Part shown: piece by piece, positions 1 through 10,760 of the stretch
Layout of the letters: each line of letters opens with the position of its first letter
How positions within the stretch are numbered: position 1 is the first letter of the stretch
Assembly: GCF_030273125.1 (NCBI RefSeq)
Contig: NC_081537.1
Span: 14,372,603 to 14,436,602 of the forward strand
Source: Centropristis striata
Taxonomy: Eukaryota > Chordata > Actinopteri > Perciformes > Serranidae
Reading direction: 5' to 3'
DNA length: 64,000 bases
The notes under the pieces: model-generated
Databases searched by the model: none
What the model saw: the letters and a program-made list of their open reading frames with translations, nothing else
Told to the model about the DNA's origin: nothing
Made by a program: the position numbers and the translations under genes

Positions 1-2152
1 TGACATAAGCCACAGCCATATGGATGATTATCAAATCTGATTTAGGACATTTTTAAAGTTATGTTGATGTCCTGATTCTCAGTTTGTTTATATATGAAGC
101 AATTATGAGGGACAAAACAAAAATTTTGTCTTTTGTAATAGAGAAAGGCAAAACATTTGCTCACTTTGATATTTCAGTAGTCTGTGTTCCCCTGAGGCAC
201 TGATTCAACTTTTAGTATAAACGGCTTTAAACACACCAACTTCTGCAACAGACAATCTAAAACTGAAGAAAAAATAAAAAAGGAATAGAGATATTCTGTG
301 GCTGTTATTATCACCACCAGCAAGGCAACCACACGGGGAACTGGGTAAGCAACAATGCCAAGTCTTAGGAAAATATGTATACTCTCAGGACTGTTGTTAT
401 TGTGAATCTAACGGAACAGGCACTATTTTTTGGTGATCTGTGCTTTAAAATGGAGCTCAACCTACTGTGAAAAAAAGCAAAACAAGTTGTCATATGCCGT
501 CTTTCCACTGCATAATACGACATGGCTCTACTCATCTTGACTTGTTCTTTTTTGGTTTTCCATTAGCAAAAGTTGTGGATAGCACCTTGTACTTTATTTG
601 GTACAATCTCAATCGAGGTTCCAAATAAACTGAGTCGATATTTGATGGCCTAATGTCAATAGCGAATCTTTTTAGATTTTCTCAACGCAGATTTTTTAAA
701 CATGGCAGCCCACAAAACTACATACAATTGAGTGTTTCTCTGCTGGCTGATGAAAGGATTCAGACAGTTTCGGGTTGGAGATTATGTCACTATGTGCTAT
801 AGCGATTAGCTGAGAATCCTGCCAGTACTATTCACAATGGAAAACGAAATAGAGAACAGGGCCTGGTACCAAAAGATTGATTGGAGTGGAGTGGAGAAGA
901 GCTGTACCATGCAGTGGAAACACAGCAAAAGTAATGAAAAGTAATGGCATGACGTCTACTGGGCCAGATAAGAGATGACCATCGATGTGATTAACAGCCT
1001 TAACACTTAATTCAATGGTATTTTGACACAAACATTGTTCCTCCTGGGATTTGGATTTTGCACTACTCTGGACGGAAATTTCTACAAAATTAATTCTACA
1101 ATTAATTGCTTCCAATGAGCATGTTTGATTTACTTTCCCAGCAGAGATATTCTTGGATTTGACCAGGCATCATTCAAGTCCAGTTATAAGAAGAAAGGCT
1201 GAGGGAAAGCACAGAGCGTCCCTAGAAGGAAGAATGCGTTCTGTCCCTGAAGACTACTTGCATCTTTGGTAACAGGAAGATGCTCTCTTTAGAAGCATCC
1301 ATCTCTCAACGCTACAACCACTCAAGCTGCTATGCTAAAAAATGTGCGCGTGCAAGGGTGCGCATGCATGGTCACTTACCACTTAGCTTGACACCCATTT
1401 GAGTTAAATGAAAGGACCCAGCAGGACTCTAATTGGTAGACTCCACAAACGCAAACAATAAAATGCTTTGATCTTTACACCAGGTGTAAAGAATTTCTCT
1501 ATTAAACCAGCACAAGTAATGAAACACTTCCTTATTTTGGGTTAAACTTCCCTGACACTTTAACAGTTACGAAAGAGTATGGGTACACTGATATGTGCAC
1601 AGAGGAAATAAAGAGACACATTTTAATATGAAAACTGTCCATTAATTTGTTTTTTACTGCTAAATCCTTGTGAGAGAATGCAAAAGGCTTTCCTCCTGTC
1701 CCATTTATACTATTTCCATCACGTTCATTTTCCATTATATGCTTAAGTTAAAACCTATATGAAACATAAGTTCATGGCTTTGTCCTGGGCTAAACCTCCT
1801 TTCTGTTTCCACTCTCTCACTCTCCCTATTCTCTCTCAAATAGTGCGTGCCTGATTCCCCCCCACCTTGTTTCTCACTTTTCTTCCATGCTAGATTTTCC
1901 TCTTTTTCCACTGTTAAAATCTCATTTTCTCCCTCTTTCTCTCCTAGTGTGGAACCCTTCCCCCCTTTCTCTCTCGCTGCTGCTGCTGCCCTGCTCCAAT
2001 CCCTCCTTCATATAATCCTGTGTTCTTTGGCTCGCTTCATTAGTTGTAGCAATAAACACACAGGGCTACAGGATACCTCCAGAAAACTCCTCAACATGAT
2101 TACTGCAGAGTCAGGTTTACATGCCACATATAGAGGGCCTGTGTACCATAAA

Positions 2153-2161
2153 GTGTGTGTG

Positions 2162-2226
<65 letters not shown>

Positions 2227-2256
2227 GTGTGTGTGCGTGTGTGTGTGTGTGTGCGT
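2153..2256. repeat. (GT)n microsatellite
   Basis: About 100 bp of GT repeats with a few GC interruptions. Open frames here translate to alternating Cys-Val or His-Thr runs and are not genes. Confidence 0.95.
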
Positions 2257-4348
2257 ATAAGACAGAGGGGAGCAGAGACAGATGGTAACGCTGTTTTTTT
2301 TTTTTTTTGTTGCAATTATCCGATGAATTTACAATGTTTGTGCGCTGAATACTGTACACATCTACATTAGCGCTACCAGATGGTTCGGGATGAAAAGAAA
2401 AATGCTGTTTTTTATCAATATCTTTAAGATTTTTACTAAAATGTGCTATAGTTTCTGATCTTTCATTGTTACGTCTCTATCTGCTGTATGCCATCAAATA
2501 AAATAGCAATATAAAGAAAGTTTCTTTGTGTTTATGACTGCGTAACTCCCATTTGTTTGTAATGGGATGCATTCCTACTTTTTCATACTTTTTTATGATC
2601 CTGATGACAGCCCTGCTACAACTCTACTTATTCACTGCTGCTCAGTGTTCTCAGAGTTTCTCTGGTGACCCCTTACAGGAGTAGCTCAGATGGTGTTTTG
2701 ACAAGAGAAGTGCTGGCTACTCCCCCATTTTCAATAGGCTCATTATTAAAGCAGCTCTGCCCGGACTTAACTCAGCCCGTATTTCTACGACCACAAAGGG
2801 CTCATAAAAACACTTTGGCAAAGTCAGAAACCACACTACAGCATGCACATGAGTATGAGTGTGTGTTTGTATGGTGTGAGTGTACAAGCCCCCATCCACA
2901 TACATGAGAAACTTTAGACAGTACTTGGCTCTGTTGTGGCTATGCATGGACCCATAAAAAACACAAATACATATCCGTGCATTTATGCTTACACATATAC
3001 ATTACCACTATGCACATGTCAGAAACCCATTATATAATATAGGGTTGTAGTCAACCACAGAAAATCTTGGTTGACTGTAATTATACATACTCTGCAACCA
3101 ATCGATCGGCATTGTGTGTCAAAAATTTTTTTTTTAGTCCTTTGCAAAAATGAGTGTTGCATATTTACAGTATGCCACAAACGTCAGCATCATTCAGCGT
3201 TGAGCATGACAAGTTTGGTGTTTACTTCTGGTCACAGAGAGTTTAAACAAACGAAGAATATGTGTTGTATTTAAGGCTTAGAGTGTGTGTATTTGCATGA
3301 TACTCGCTGTTCAGGGTAAAGAGTTACTTGAGGGGAAGTTAACATTCATTTTCCCAGCAAGAAATTATATTTTCAATTATTCCTACACAATATGAATGCA
3401 TAATTGCCCTATCTTGTAATATTAACAAACATGAAACTGCTTGTGTATACGCCCAGTGATTCAGATCTGCTCCGACATGAAAAGAGTTGTAATGGGTTTC
3501 TTGGCCTATGCTACAACCCTTCCACAAAATTGCATTAAAATTATTTTTCTGTAATCCTGCTGACAGACAGACAAACCGAGCCAAAAACAGAACCTACTTG
3601 AATGAGGGTATAGTACACTGTATGTCACAATGGAATTTAAACTAATGCCATACACCAATAGTTAAACATTGCAGAAAAGTAAAACACAAATACAATACGC
3701 CACATGGCATTGCAATGCAATAAACCAGGTCTCTAGTAGGTCTGTGGTAGTATGCATCTTAAAAGCTCTGGGTTTCGGTCTCCATGTGTTTTGAGTTTTT
3801 ACAGGAAGAGGAGGGAGAAGATAACAAAAAACAACATGAGAATATCCTGTGTGATGCAGATGGGTCCCAGTCTTCACAGATTCTCATAATGTTTGCACCT
3901 CTCAGACTGAAAAGCATGACTTGCAGCAGCCAAAATGCCTTCTATTGAAAGGTACCAATATGTCTTATATTCTCTGAATTGTGACTGCCAAGGTTGCTCA
4001 AACTGAACAGCTCCTGTGAGAGCTTTTCATGTTCGTAAAAAGACTATCTTGCTGAGAAAGTCGATAATAACACAGCAATGTCCTGGGTCTCCTCTCTGTC
4101 TCACTCTGTCTCTTTTCTTCCGACCTCCATCTCCCTCTAACTTTCTCACTCTGTCTTGCTCATTTACCTTCTCTACAATTTCCATGGCTATAACTTTAAT
4201 GCAGATGCCAACTCTGCTCAGTCCATTTACACACACACTCACACACACAGAAGGCTCAGTCATTCAGTCTGTCAGTAATATGGGGAGCAGAACTAACAGA
4301 GAATAAATCATTTTTCCGCAGCAGGGGCCTACCCTGAACAAAGAGCCA

Positions 4349-4395
4349 GTGTGTGTGTGTGTGTGTTTTGTGATGTGTGTGTGTGTGTGTGTGTG
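4349..4395. repeat. short interrupted (GT)n repeat
   Basis: Two GT runs separated by TTTTGTGAT. Confidence 0.85.
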
Positions 4396-5854
4396 CATGC
4401 ATGCGAGTTGGTCTATTAACATATTCCTTGAACAAATTATTCATCTTTCATGCATAAGAGGCATAACATTTCAACCCAAACAGAGGAAAGCAAAAGCCAA
4501 GATCAATCTTCCTCCATTGAAGCAAAAATCAATCAAGTCTTAAATTTTCTTGTGCAGCTACAGCTATTGCACTTTTTCTCGTGGCAGAGAAAAGAGAGCT
4601 TGAAATGCAAACCACATAATAAACCCGCTGCCTTATCATCTGTGGAAAATCCACATCATTTTAAAAGCACTTAAAGATTAACCATGTTATAGCTTGAGGC
4701 AAAAAGATGGTGATGTAAGGCCATGAACACCATAAAGATTGAATGCCTCCCACTGCAACATATTTCCTAAACTCTTAAAAAGGCAATCTTTACATCCCTT
4801 GGCTTAGGATTATTATGGAAAACATGTTTAATTGTGTTGATTAACAACGCAGACTTGCTTGAAATCATTTTGCAATGGTACAGTTCTCTTTTAACGGGAG
4901 TGTGTTAACAGTTGCCTGGGTGTAAAATATAAACTATCCGAGACCTTAGAAGCTCACTGCACTGCTGTCCTGATTTTACGTTTACAACAACTTCTACAGC
5001 ACATTTCTGTCCTTGAGGTAAGGAATGCCTCTATTATGCATTGTATATTGAAAATTGAAAACTTAAAGCGACTACAATGAGTTTTAACTGGTTATGAAAC
5101 AGTCTCAGTGTAATGCTGATGCCTCTATATGACCTACAGAAGCAAATGAAACTATCAGCGATATTACTGGTTGTTTCTCTGTACTTATTGTAAATGCCTA
5201 TTCAGATGAAACGAGACTGGACAGTACGTAGACTGGAAGCGTCTGTGTCTGCACTTCCCAGGGAGGTTTTGGAAGTGAGGACGTTGCCAGTTAAAACGAA
5301 GCAGGAGAAGATTTTTCTTTAGAGAATATTATTTTTTACATTATTTTTTGTGGTTCTGGCTCAATCTGGGGCAAGATCAGCAAAGGGAAAAAGAAAAGGA
5401 AGGAAAAGCAAAAAAAAAACTTAAAAGGGACAGTAATAGAGTACGGCCGAAAAAAACTAGTCGACCTTGGCTGGTCATTTTACCGATGAGAGAATTGTGG
5501 GATTAGAAAGAATTTAAATCTGATCCTGAGGTATGCAATATGGCTATTGTATTTATGAATTATGTGCAACGAGACGTGGTATTACATCAAAACATGAATT
5601 CACATCGGTGGCTAAATCAAAGTTAACATAAAACTTACATAACCACAAATATACAATTTAAAATTAGTTGGGTCTTTCTTTAGCTCGTTTCCAGAACACA
5701 TACACACTCTAGACAGATGAGGCTTGGACATAAAAAAATAAAATGCTCTTGTTCTTTTCTTCTTTAACGTATAGCACTACTGTAGCGATTACAGTTGGCT
5801 CTTAAAGTTATGTACTTACTTGATTCCTATGGTCTAAAGCTAGTACCTTCAGGT

Positions 5855-5915
5855 GGAATGCACTTATTGTAAGTGGCTTTGGACAAAATCGTCAGCTAAA
5901 TGACATGTAATGTAA
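5855..5915 (+). repeat. SINE/LINE 3'-tail-like fragment
   Basis: Contains GTAAGTGGCTTTGGAC and CAGCTAAATGACATGTAATG, resembling the tail module (gctttggataaaagcgtctgctaaatg) very common in fish short retroposons. A second one is at 55,965-56,000. The family was not determined. Confidence 0.5.
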
Positions 5916-6025
5916 TGAAATGAGGCTTTGGTGCTCATTAAAACACCACCACTGTTGTCCACAGGTGTCGCCAAAATCAACACAAAATTAAAGTTCCCAA
6001 TAGTTACTTTAAGTCATTCTCTTAC

Positions 6026-6235
6026 CTGCTGTAGCTTAACTCCAACTAAACGTAGTATCTCCCTGCAGATTCTCAACTCTTCTCTCATATCGCTCATTAC
6101 TATTGGCCATATATCCTTCTTAGTGGGTTGCCATATGCTGTGATTGACAACCCCCTCCCAGACCTCCTCTGAGATGTGTCCTGATGGCAGCGTCCTGACA
6201 ATCGCTCTGGTGCCAGTGCACACGGACTTGGTCAT
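6026..6235 (-). CDS. plce1: plce1 third coding exon (residues 344-413)
   Basis: 210 bases, 70 codons, phase 0 at both ends, closed by a strong donor (CAG then GTAAGA) at 6025. It starts with the conserved MTKSVCTGTRAIVRTLPSGHI. The remainder (including VWEGVVNHSIWQPTKKDIW and a charged segment ending KLQQ) is not one I can match from memory; it looks like a globular helical segment. Confidence 0.75.
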
Positions 6236-7639
6236 CTTATAGAAAGAAGAAAAGTATTTTAGCAATTTTTCATTGCTGTCAAAGTATAAATGATGAACTC
6301 TGTCAAGGCAGGGTGAACCTTGAATCTTGTATGTAAATACCTTTTGATTATTCTTGAAGAAGCGCCTCACCAGGACAGTGGAACGCTCTTTACGGTTCCT
6401 TATAAACTCTGTGTTATCCAAGAGACCCTCTCCATCCCCCTCACTGCTGCTGTCCCCACTGCAGGTCCTAGTAACACCCGACGGTGAGCTTTCATCACTC
6501 TTCAGGTTTGTTCTCATGGTGTCTAGAGATGCTCGCCTTAGGAAGAGTTGCTCCAGGGAACATTTCTTGACCCTGGGCCTTCTGTTGAGCCTCTCTAAAC
6601 TCGAGTAGCCATCTTTGAGATGGTGCCGGCGAATGTGTCCATTCTGGTGATGCTGGCGGCGGCTGGGAGGAGGGGAACCACTGGGAGAGGACACCAAAGA
6701 GCTCGGCTCACTGGATGGACTGCACTGAGATGAGAGGTATGGCGATGTCTAGAAGCAGAAAACATGGACAAATTAAAATAGTCTTGATTATGTTTCTGTA
6801 CAGCCAAATAAGTGCAGCCTCAAATGGGAAATCTCTTAATTTATAGTGTTAACATTCTTATGTTTTTGTCAAGCATTTGAGAGCACAGAGAACACGTAAC
6901 ACAACCCAGGTGTAACAGCTAAATGTGTTCAGTTTGCAGATAAGCAAAGCTAGAGCTTCTTCTTTTATTACCTTGTGGAAAGCCAGCATAGACACAGGCA
7001 GGCTGCTGCGACGGATGTGTCGTTGTTTGGACTGAGAGGAACTGGGGCAGGGGCCAGGACTGTGAACAGGGCTGGAGCTGGGACTCGGACTGGATCTGGG
7101 GCTGTGGCAACAATAGTTGTTTGGACTTGTGTAAAGGCTCGACAGGGTGCAGGAGCAGCGGGTGCTGCCAGTTCTGTTTCTGCCTGCTTCTACACCCTCT
7201 TCAGGGGTGTCCAGCTGGCACAGAGACCCCTCTGAACTTTTCCCAGGTATCTCAGTTACTGTGTTAGTTATTTCTTCAATTCTCCTGCCAGCCGACAGCT
7301 GTGGATAAAGTTTCTCTGCTGCACTGGCGATTTTTGATCTGTATTCCAAACACTCGTATTCCTCATCCAAGATTGTCCCTTGTCCACTGTCACACGACAA
7401 CTTCCTATAGAAGAGGAGGGAAGGGCTGCTCCGCTGTTTTGAATGCCACAGCGGGTCAGAGTATCGCCATACTTCCTGGTTGTCATTTGCGTGTCTGGCT
7501 TCTCTGTTGGGTTTGCTCCCAGTGGATGGAGGTGAAGCACGCTGAGGCAGGACAACAGCCCCGACATGGGTCTGATTTTCTTCAGTAGCCATCGCGTCTC
7601 CCCAGAGCTTCCTGCTTTATCTTTTGCTTGGATGCAGCT
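6026..7639 (-). CDS. plce1: plce1, N-terminal part (phospholipase C epsilon 1), partial gene
   Basis: Three phase-0 coding exons (6972-7592, 6341-6748, 6026-6235) join to 413 residues, after which the gene continues off the left edge. Recognition rests on the stretch spanning the second and third exons: after splicing it reads KERSTVLVRRFFKNNQK followed by MTKSVCTGTRAIVRTLPSGHI, which aligns without gaps to the N-terminal region of vertebrate PLCE1 as I remember it. Position next to slc35g1 and lgi1 agrees. PLCE1 hydrolyses PIP2 to IP3 and DAG, is controlled by Ras/Rap/Rho GTPases, and carries RasGEF, PLC catalytic, C2 and RA domains. All of these lie downstream and are absent here; this part is low-complexity and Ser/Pro-rich. 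Sequence after the SGHI motif does not resemble the mammalian protein I recall, so a fish-specific or alternative exon is possible. The start ATG is the first in an exon whose acceptor sits 47 bases upstream. Confidence 0.8.
6236..6340 (-). other. plce1: 105-bp plce1 intron, open in frame
   Basis: Donor GTATTT at 6340, acceptor with pyrimidine run ending CTATAAG at 6236, and a branch-like TGCTAAAAT. Length is 35 codons with no in-frame stop, so a retained copy would add 35 residues without breaking the protein. Removing it restores a gapless match to the known PLCE1 sequence, so it is called an intron. Confidence 0.7.
6341..6748 (-). CDS. plce1: plce1 second coding exon (residues 208-343)
   Basis: The acceptor reads TTCTGCTTCTAG and the exon opens with ACA TCG CCA TAC (TSPYLSSQC). 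It is 408 bases, exactly 136 codons. It carries Ser-rich and basic stretches, an acidic cluster (SSSEGDGEGLL), and the conserved end RKERSTVLVRRFFKNNQK. The donor is GTATTT at 6340, a modest match to consensus; the frame stays open past it (see the 105-bp intron). Confidence 0.8.
6972..7592 (-). CDS. plce1: plce1 first coding exon (residues 1-207)
   Basis: Begins with ATG at 7592 (MATEENQTH). The exon itself starts at 7639, after an acceptor reading TTATTTTCAG, leaving 47 bases of 5' untranslated sequence. It ends at 6972 with TTC CAC AAG before the donor GTAATA, in phase 0. The product is hydrophilic, with a Ser/Pro-rich tract near residues 165-190 (SPSPSSSPVHSPGPCPSSS), and has no membrane segment or recognised domain. 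Reading past the donor gives 37 further residues before a stop; these are taken as intron. Confidence 0.75.
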
Positions 7640-7807
7640 CTGAAAATAAGTAACACTTTGAGTTAAGTCCTTTATCTCTTTAGCTACAATTGGCATTAGA
7701 CCTGAGCTTTGATGCGAGCATCAGTCAAATACATTTCTCTGAGACTCTCTTAATTCCTTTGAGAAGCAACGTATTCCATCTCAATTACTGGCTCCACAGA
7801 GCAGCAA

Positions 7808-7843
7808 GAGGAAATGAAATTTGCAGAGGAAATGAAATTTGCA
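7808..7843. repeat. 18-bp perfect tandem duplication
   Basis: Two adjacent perfect copies of gaggaaatgaaatttgca, about 170 bp upstream of the acceptor of the first plce1 coding exon. Confidence 0.9.
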
Positions 7844-8340
7844 GAATTCCAAACCCATAAATTGTGTAAGGTGACAGCACTGTCATGTTTGTAACTCAGA
7901 CGGTCTAGATCACTAGTTCCCAAGCTTGGGTGTTCCTCAGCTTCACAGGGCATTGCAAGGTCTTCTTGATTTAAAAGGTGTAAGACCTCTTTTTTACAGT
8001 TGGCCTATATATCAGCATTTCGTTCATTTCTGTGAAACCAAATTAAGTTGTTATTTTCAAAGTTTGGATTATTGTTTGAGATAAAAACAAGACCGAGACT
8101 CAAGCCATATATTCACAGAGCCTTCCCTCTATGCAAAACATCCTCATGCTGCATTAGAAAAGTATGAATTTGAAACAGATAAAGAACTAATAGAACAACA
8201 GCCAAGCATCATGGAGAAGAGAACACAGAATGTAACAAAGAAAACTCATCTCTGTTGCAATAATAACAAGAAACAATCTCCTCAAAATACATACAAATCA
8301 CTTGTTTTACTCAAACATTCTGCCATTATGGCATTCACTA

Positions 8341-8520
8341 TTAAAGATAAGAGATAAGATAAGATATAACTTTATTTATCCCGCAGTGGGGAAATGAAGT
8401 TGTCACTGCAGCTCAAGGCTCAGGCACATAGATAGAGAAGACAGAATAAAGTATATAAGCAATAAGACATATACATACATTCTATACACATGATATACAT
8501 TATATACATACAACTCTGCT
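8341..8520 (-). mobile_element. LINE/SINE 3' end, 5'-truncated
   Basis: Reverse-complement reading ends in TTTCCCCACTGCGGGATAAA followed by TTATC repeats. This is the 3' module of a common fish non-LTR retroposon; a matching copy in plus orientation is at 60,047-60,196. Confidence 0.6.
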
Positions 8521-9120
8521 ATTTGGCATTTATCATTAATATATATTTTTTGTGTTTGTTTGTTTCATGAAAGTACTTTGCATTTTTACAGATACTGCAC
8601 ATTGGAGAAAATATATTATATATTTGGGTTAATTGTACAGTTTTTAATGTGGTTCTCTACTCTTACTGATATGTATTGAATATAATATGAAATATCCATC
8701 AAACATGGCATTTAATCAGGGATCATAGGATAACGGAGTCATAAAAGAGGGGGTCACTTATGGAAAAATGTCAGTAACCGCTGGTCTCGATGACTAATGG
8801 GGCATCACTGTTTCACTGTTAAAGCACATTTCTCTGTTGTTGCAGCTGACTGACTGAACGAGTGACTTATATAACACCATCATCAGCATCAAACCTCCTG
8901 AATTTTAGTTCAGTTCAATATACTTACTTAGATGATGAGAGAGATCCGCTTCAGGTCATGCTACACGACAGTCCTGAATCTCTTTTTCAATTTCAGTGTG
9001 ACATCGTGGTCATCGGCCTGTGCTGGGGCAAATAATACTCTTCAGCTCCCACTGACCTCTTGAGTTATTAAGACAACATGTCCATACAGAGTGTGCTCTG
9101 TGTGTTTTGTGTGTGTGTTG

Positions 9121-9192
9121 TAGAAACAGAAGCTTGTGCAGCTGTACAAACCTCCAGATAGAGAACCCACGGAGGTGACCCTGGAGGACTGA
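9121..9192 (+). other. orphan exon-like segment, plus strand
   Basis: After TGTGTGTTGTAG the plus strand reads 22 clean codons (KQKLVQLYKPPDREPTEVTL, then ED and TGA). The composition looks coding, but no partner exon is recognised. A second acceptor-like site (CTTTTTCAATTTCAG) at about 8982-8996 precedes TGTGACATCGTGGTC, a CDIVVIG reading. It could be an exon relic or chance. Confidence 0.2.
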
Positions 9193-9907
9193 GGAATTTC
9201 CTTGATAGGACGGTTCACAGCCACAGTTTACAAGGCCATGTGTGCTAGCCCTGGTTGATCCTGACTTGTATCTGTGGCATAGTTATCCACTTGCAGGCCC
9301 TGAGGGAGCGAGAACACAGATGGACCAATCATTATCAACACGTTTTTCATGAGGCATTTTATTTTTATTTCACAATAAAATCAATTTGGTGAGAGAGATA
9401 GAAAGGTCAAGACTGAGTACTAAAAATATAAAAACGGGTTGAAAAACACATGAGAAACACATTTTTACTGACTTCAAAAGCTTCAATCACATTTCATCAC
9501 ACCAACTTTCTTATCTGTAACTATTCAACTAAATCACTGCACAGAGCACGAGCCATTGTGACCGAAACAACTGAAACAACAAATGTTGAATTTCAGTTGG
9601 AAGAGGAAAATAAGGGAAGGAACAACACTCATTTTACAACCATAAAACCATCTGGGGCATTAAGAATGAAACTATACACAGTGCATTCATCCCCATTTCC
9701 TGAGATGATGTATGAGGTGTAGGATGTGTTATGTGATTGATATATTTAAATATTTGAGTTTTTTAGAACTATAATCTCTCAGACGTAAAGTTGTAGTTTA
9801 CGTCCATGTCTCTCAGTAGACAATACTTCCAATATGGATGTTGATACAAAGAAGCTTCACATTCTAAAAGAAGATGCTTCACACACACACGTTCAACCAA
9901 ATATTTA

Positions 9908-10445
9908 CAGTACCAGTCAACAATTTGGACACACTTTCTCATTCAATGGTTTTTCTTTATTTTTATGATATTTTATACATTGTAGATTAATATTAAAGAC
10001 ATCCAAACTGTGGAAAATGGAATTATGTTGTAAACCATAAAGTGTTAAACAAACCAGAATATGTTATACAGGTGCATCTCAATATATGAATATCATAGAA
10101 AGTTTATTTATGTCAGTAATTTAATTAAAAAAGTGGAAATAACACATTATAAAGATCCACTCACAGAATGAAACATTTCATGTCTTCATTTACTTAATTT
10201 CTTCTAATTGTAATGAGTATGGCTTACATGTAATGAAGACCTAAAATTCAGTGTCTCAAAAAAGTTTTAATATTACAAAAGACCAATTTAAAAAAGTATG
10301 TTTAATATGGAAATGTTGGCCTCTGAAAAGCATGTCCATCTATATGCACTCAATACTTGGTTGTGGCTATTTGACTTGAACTACTGGAAATTGACTTTTC
10401 CATGCTATTCTAATGTATTAGATGCACCTGTATATTCAAAGTAGC
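9908..10445. mobile_element. Tc1-type element fragment interrupted by a MITE
   Basis: Left part (9908-10066) starts CAGTACCAGTCAACAATTTG, related to the GGCCAAAAGTTTGGACAC family found at 36.6 and 39.6 kb. It is interrupted at a TA by the MITE at 10069-10430 and appears to resume with TATTCAAAGTAGCC. Confidence 0.65.
10069..10430 (+). mobile_element. Tc1/mariner-type MITE, family A (copy 1)
   Basis: Terminal inverted repeats CAGGTGCATCTCAA and its complement, flanked by TA. About 362 bp with no coding capacity. Other copies are at 34187-34558 (inverted) and 39531-40359 (interrupted). Confidence 0.85.
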
Positions 10446-10557
10446 CATGATATAAAATGTCATGATGACATGATAATTGTTTTCCGTTAGACGTTTGTGT
10501 AAAGTTTTGTCAGAATTACAGTATGAATTCTGAATTTTGGCACACAAAAATGTGTTC

Positions 10558-10760
10558 AGGAGGTCACAGTGACCTTGACCATTGACCTTTCATCCATCAA
10601 ATTCTAATCAGTTCATCACTGAGTCAACGTGGAAGTTTGTGTCAAGAAGAAATTCCCTCCTGGCTATCCTGAGATATCACTTTCACAAGAATGGGACCGA
10701 CAACCCCAACACATAATGCCTCGGGCCGGGCCATTATCAGTGGGGGGCGTAACAAAACGA
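10558..10760 (+). repeat. old interspersed repeat fragment
   Basis: Sequence with GAGGTCACAGTGACCTTGAC and AGAAATTCCCTCCTGGC resembles a degenerate fish interspersed repeat known to me by its ordered phrases. Boundaries and class are not resolved. Confidence 0.45.

Larger units (their letters stand above)
1..6025 (-). other. plce1 intron (left edge of window)
   Basis: No exon with recognisable protein similarity was seen on either strand. Contents: a CT-rich tract (about 1795-2000), a long GT microsatellite (2153-2256), a short GT repeat (4349-4395) and a SINE/LINE-like tail at 5855-5915. A short downstream plce1 exon could have been missed. Confidence 0.6.

Noticed and set aside
2100..2370. 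Several overlapping open frames on both strands around the GT repeat
   Set aside because: They are translations of a dinucleotide microsatellite (Cys-Val or His-Thr runs) with no splice or protein support.
6858..6971. C-terminal extension of the plce1 first coding exon
   Set aside because: It follows a GTAATA donor, and the next exon joins in phase 0; the extension has intron-like composition.
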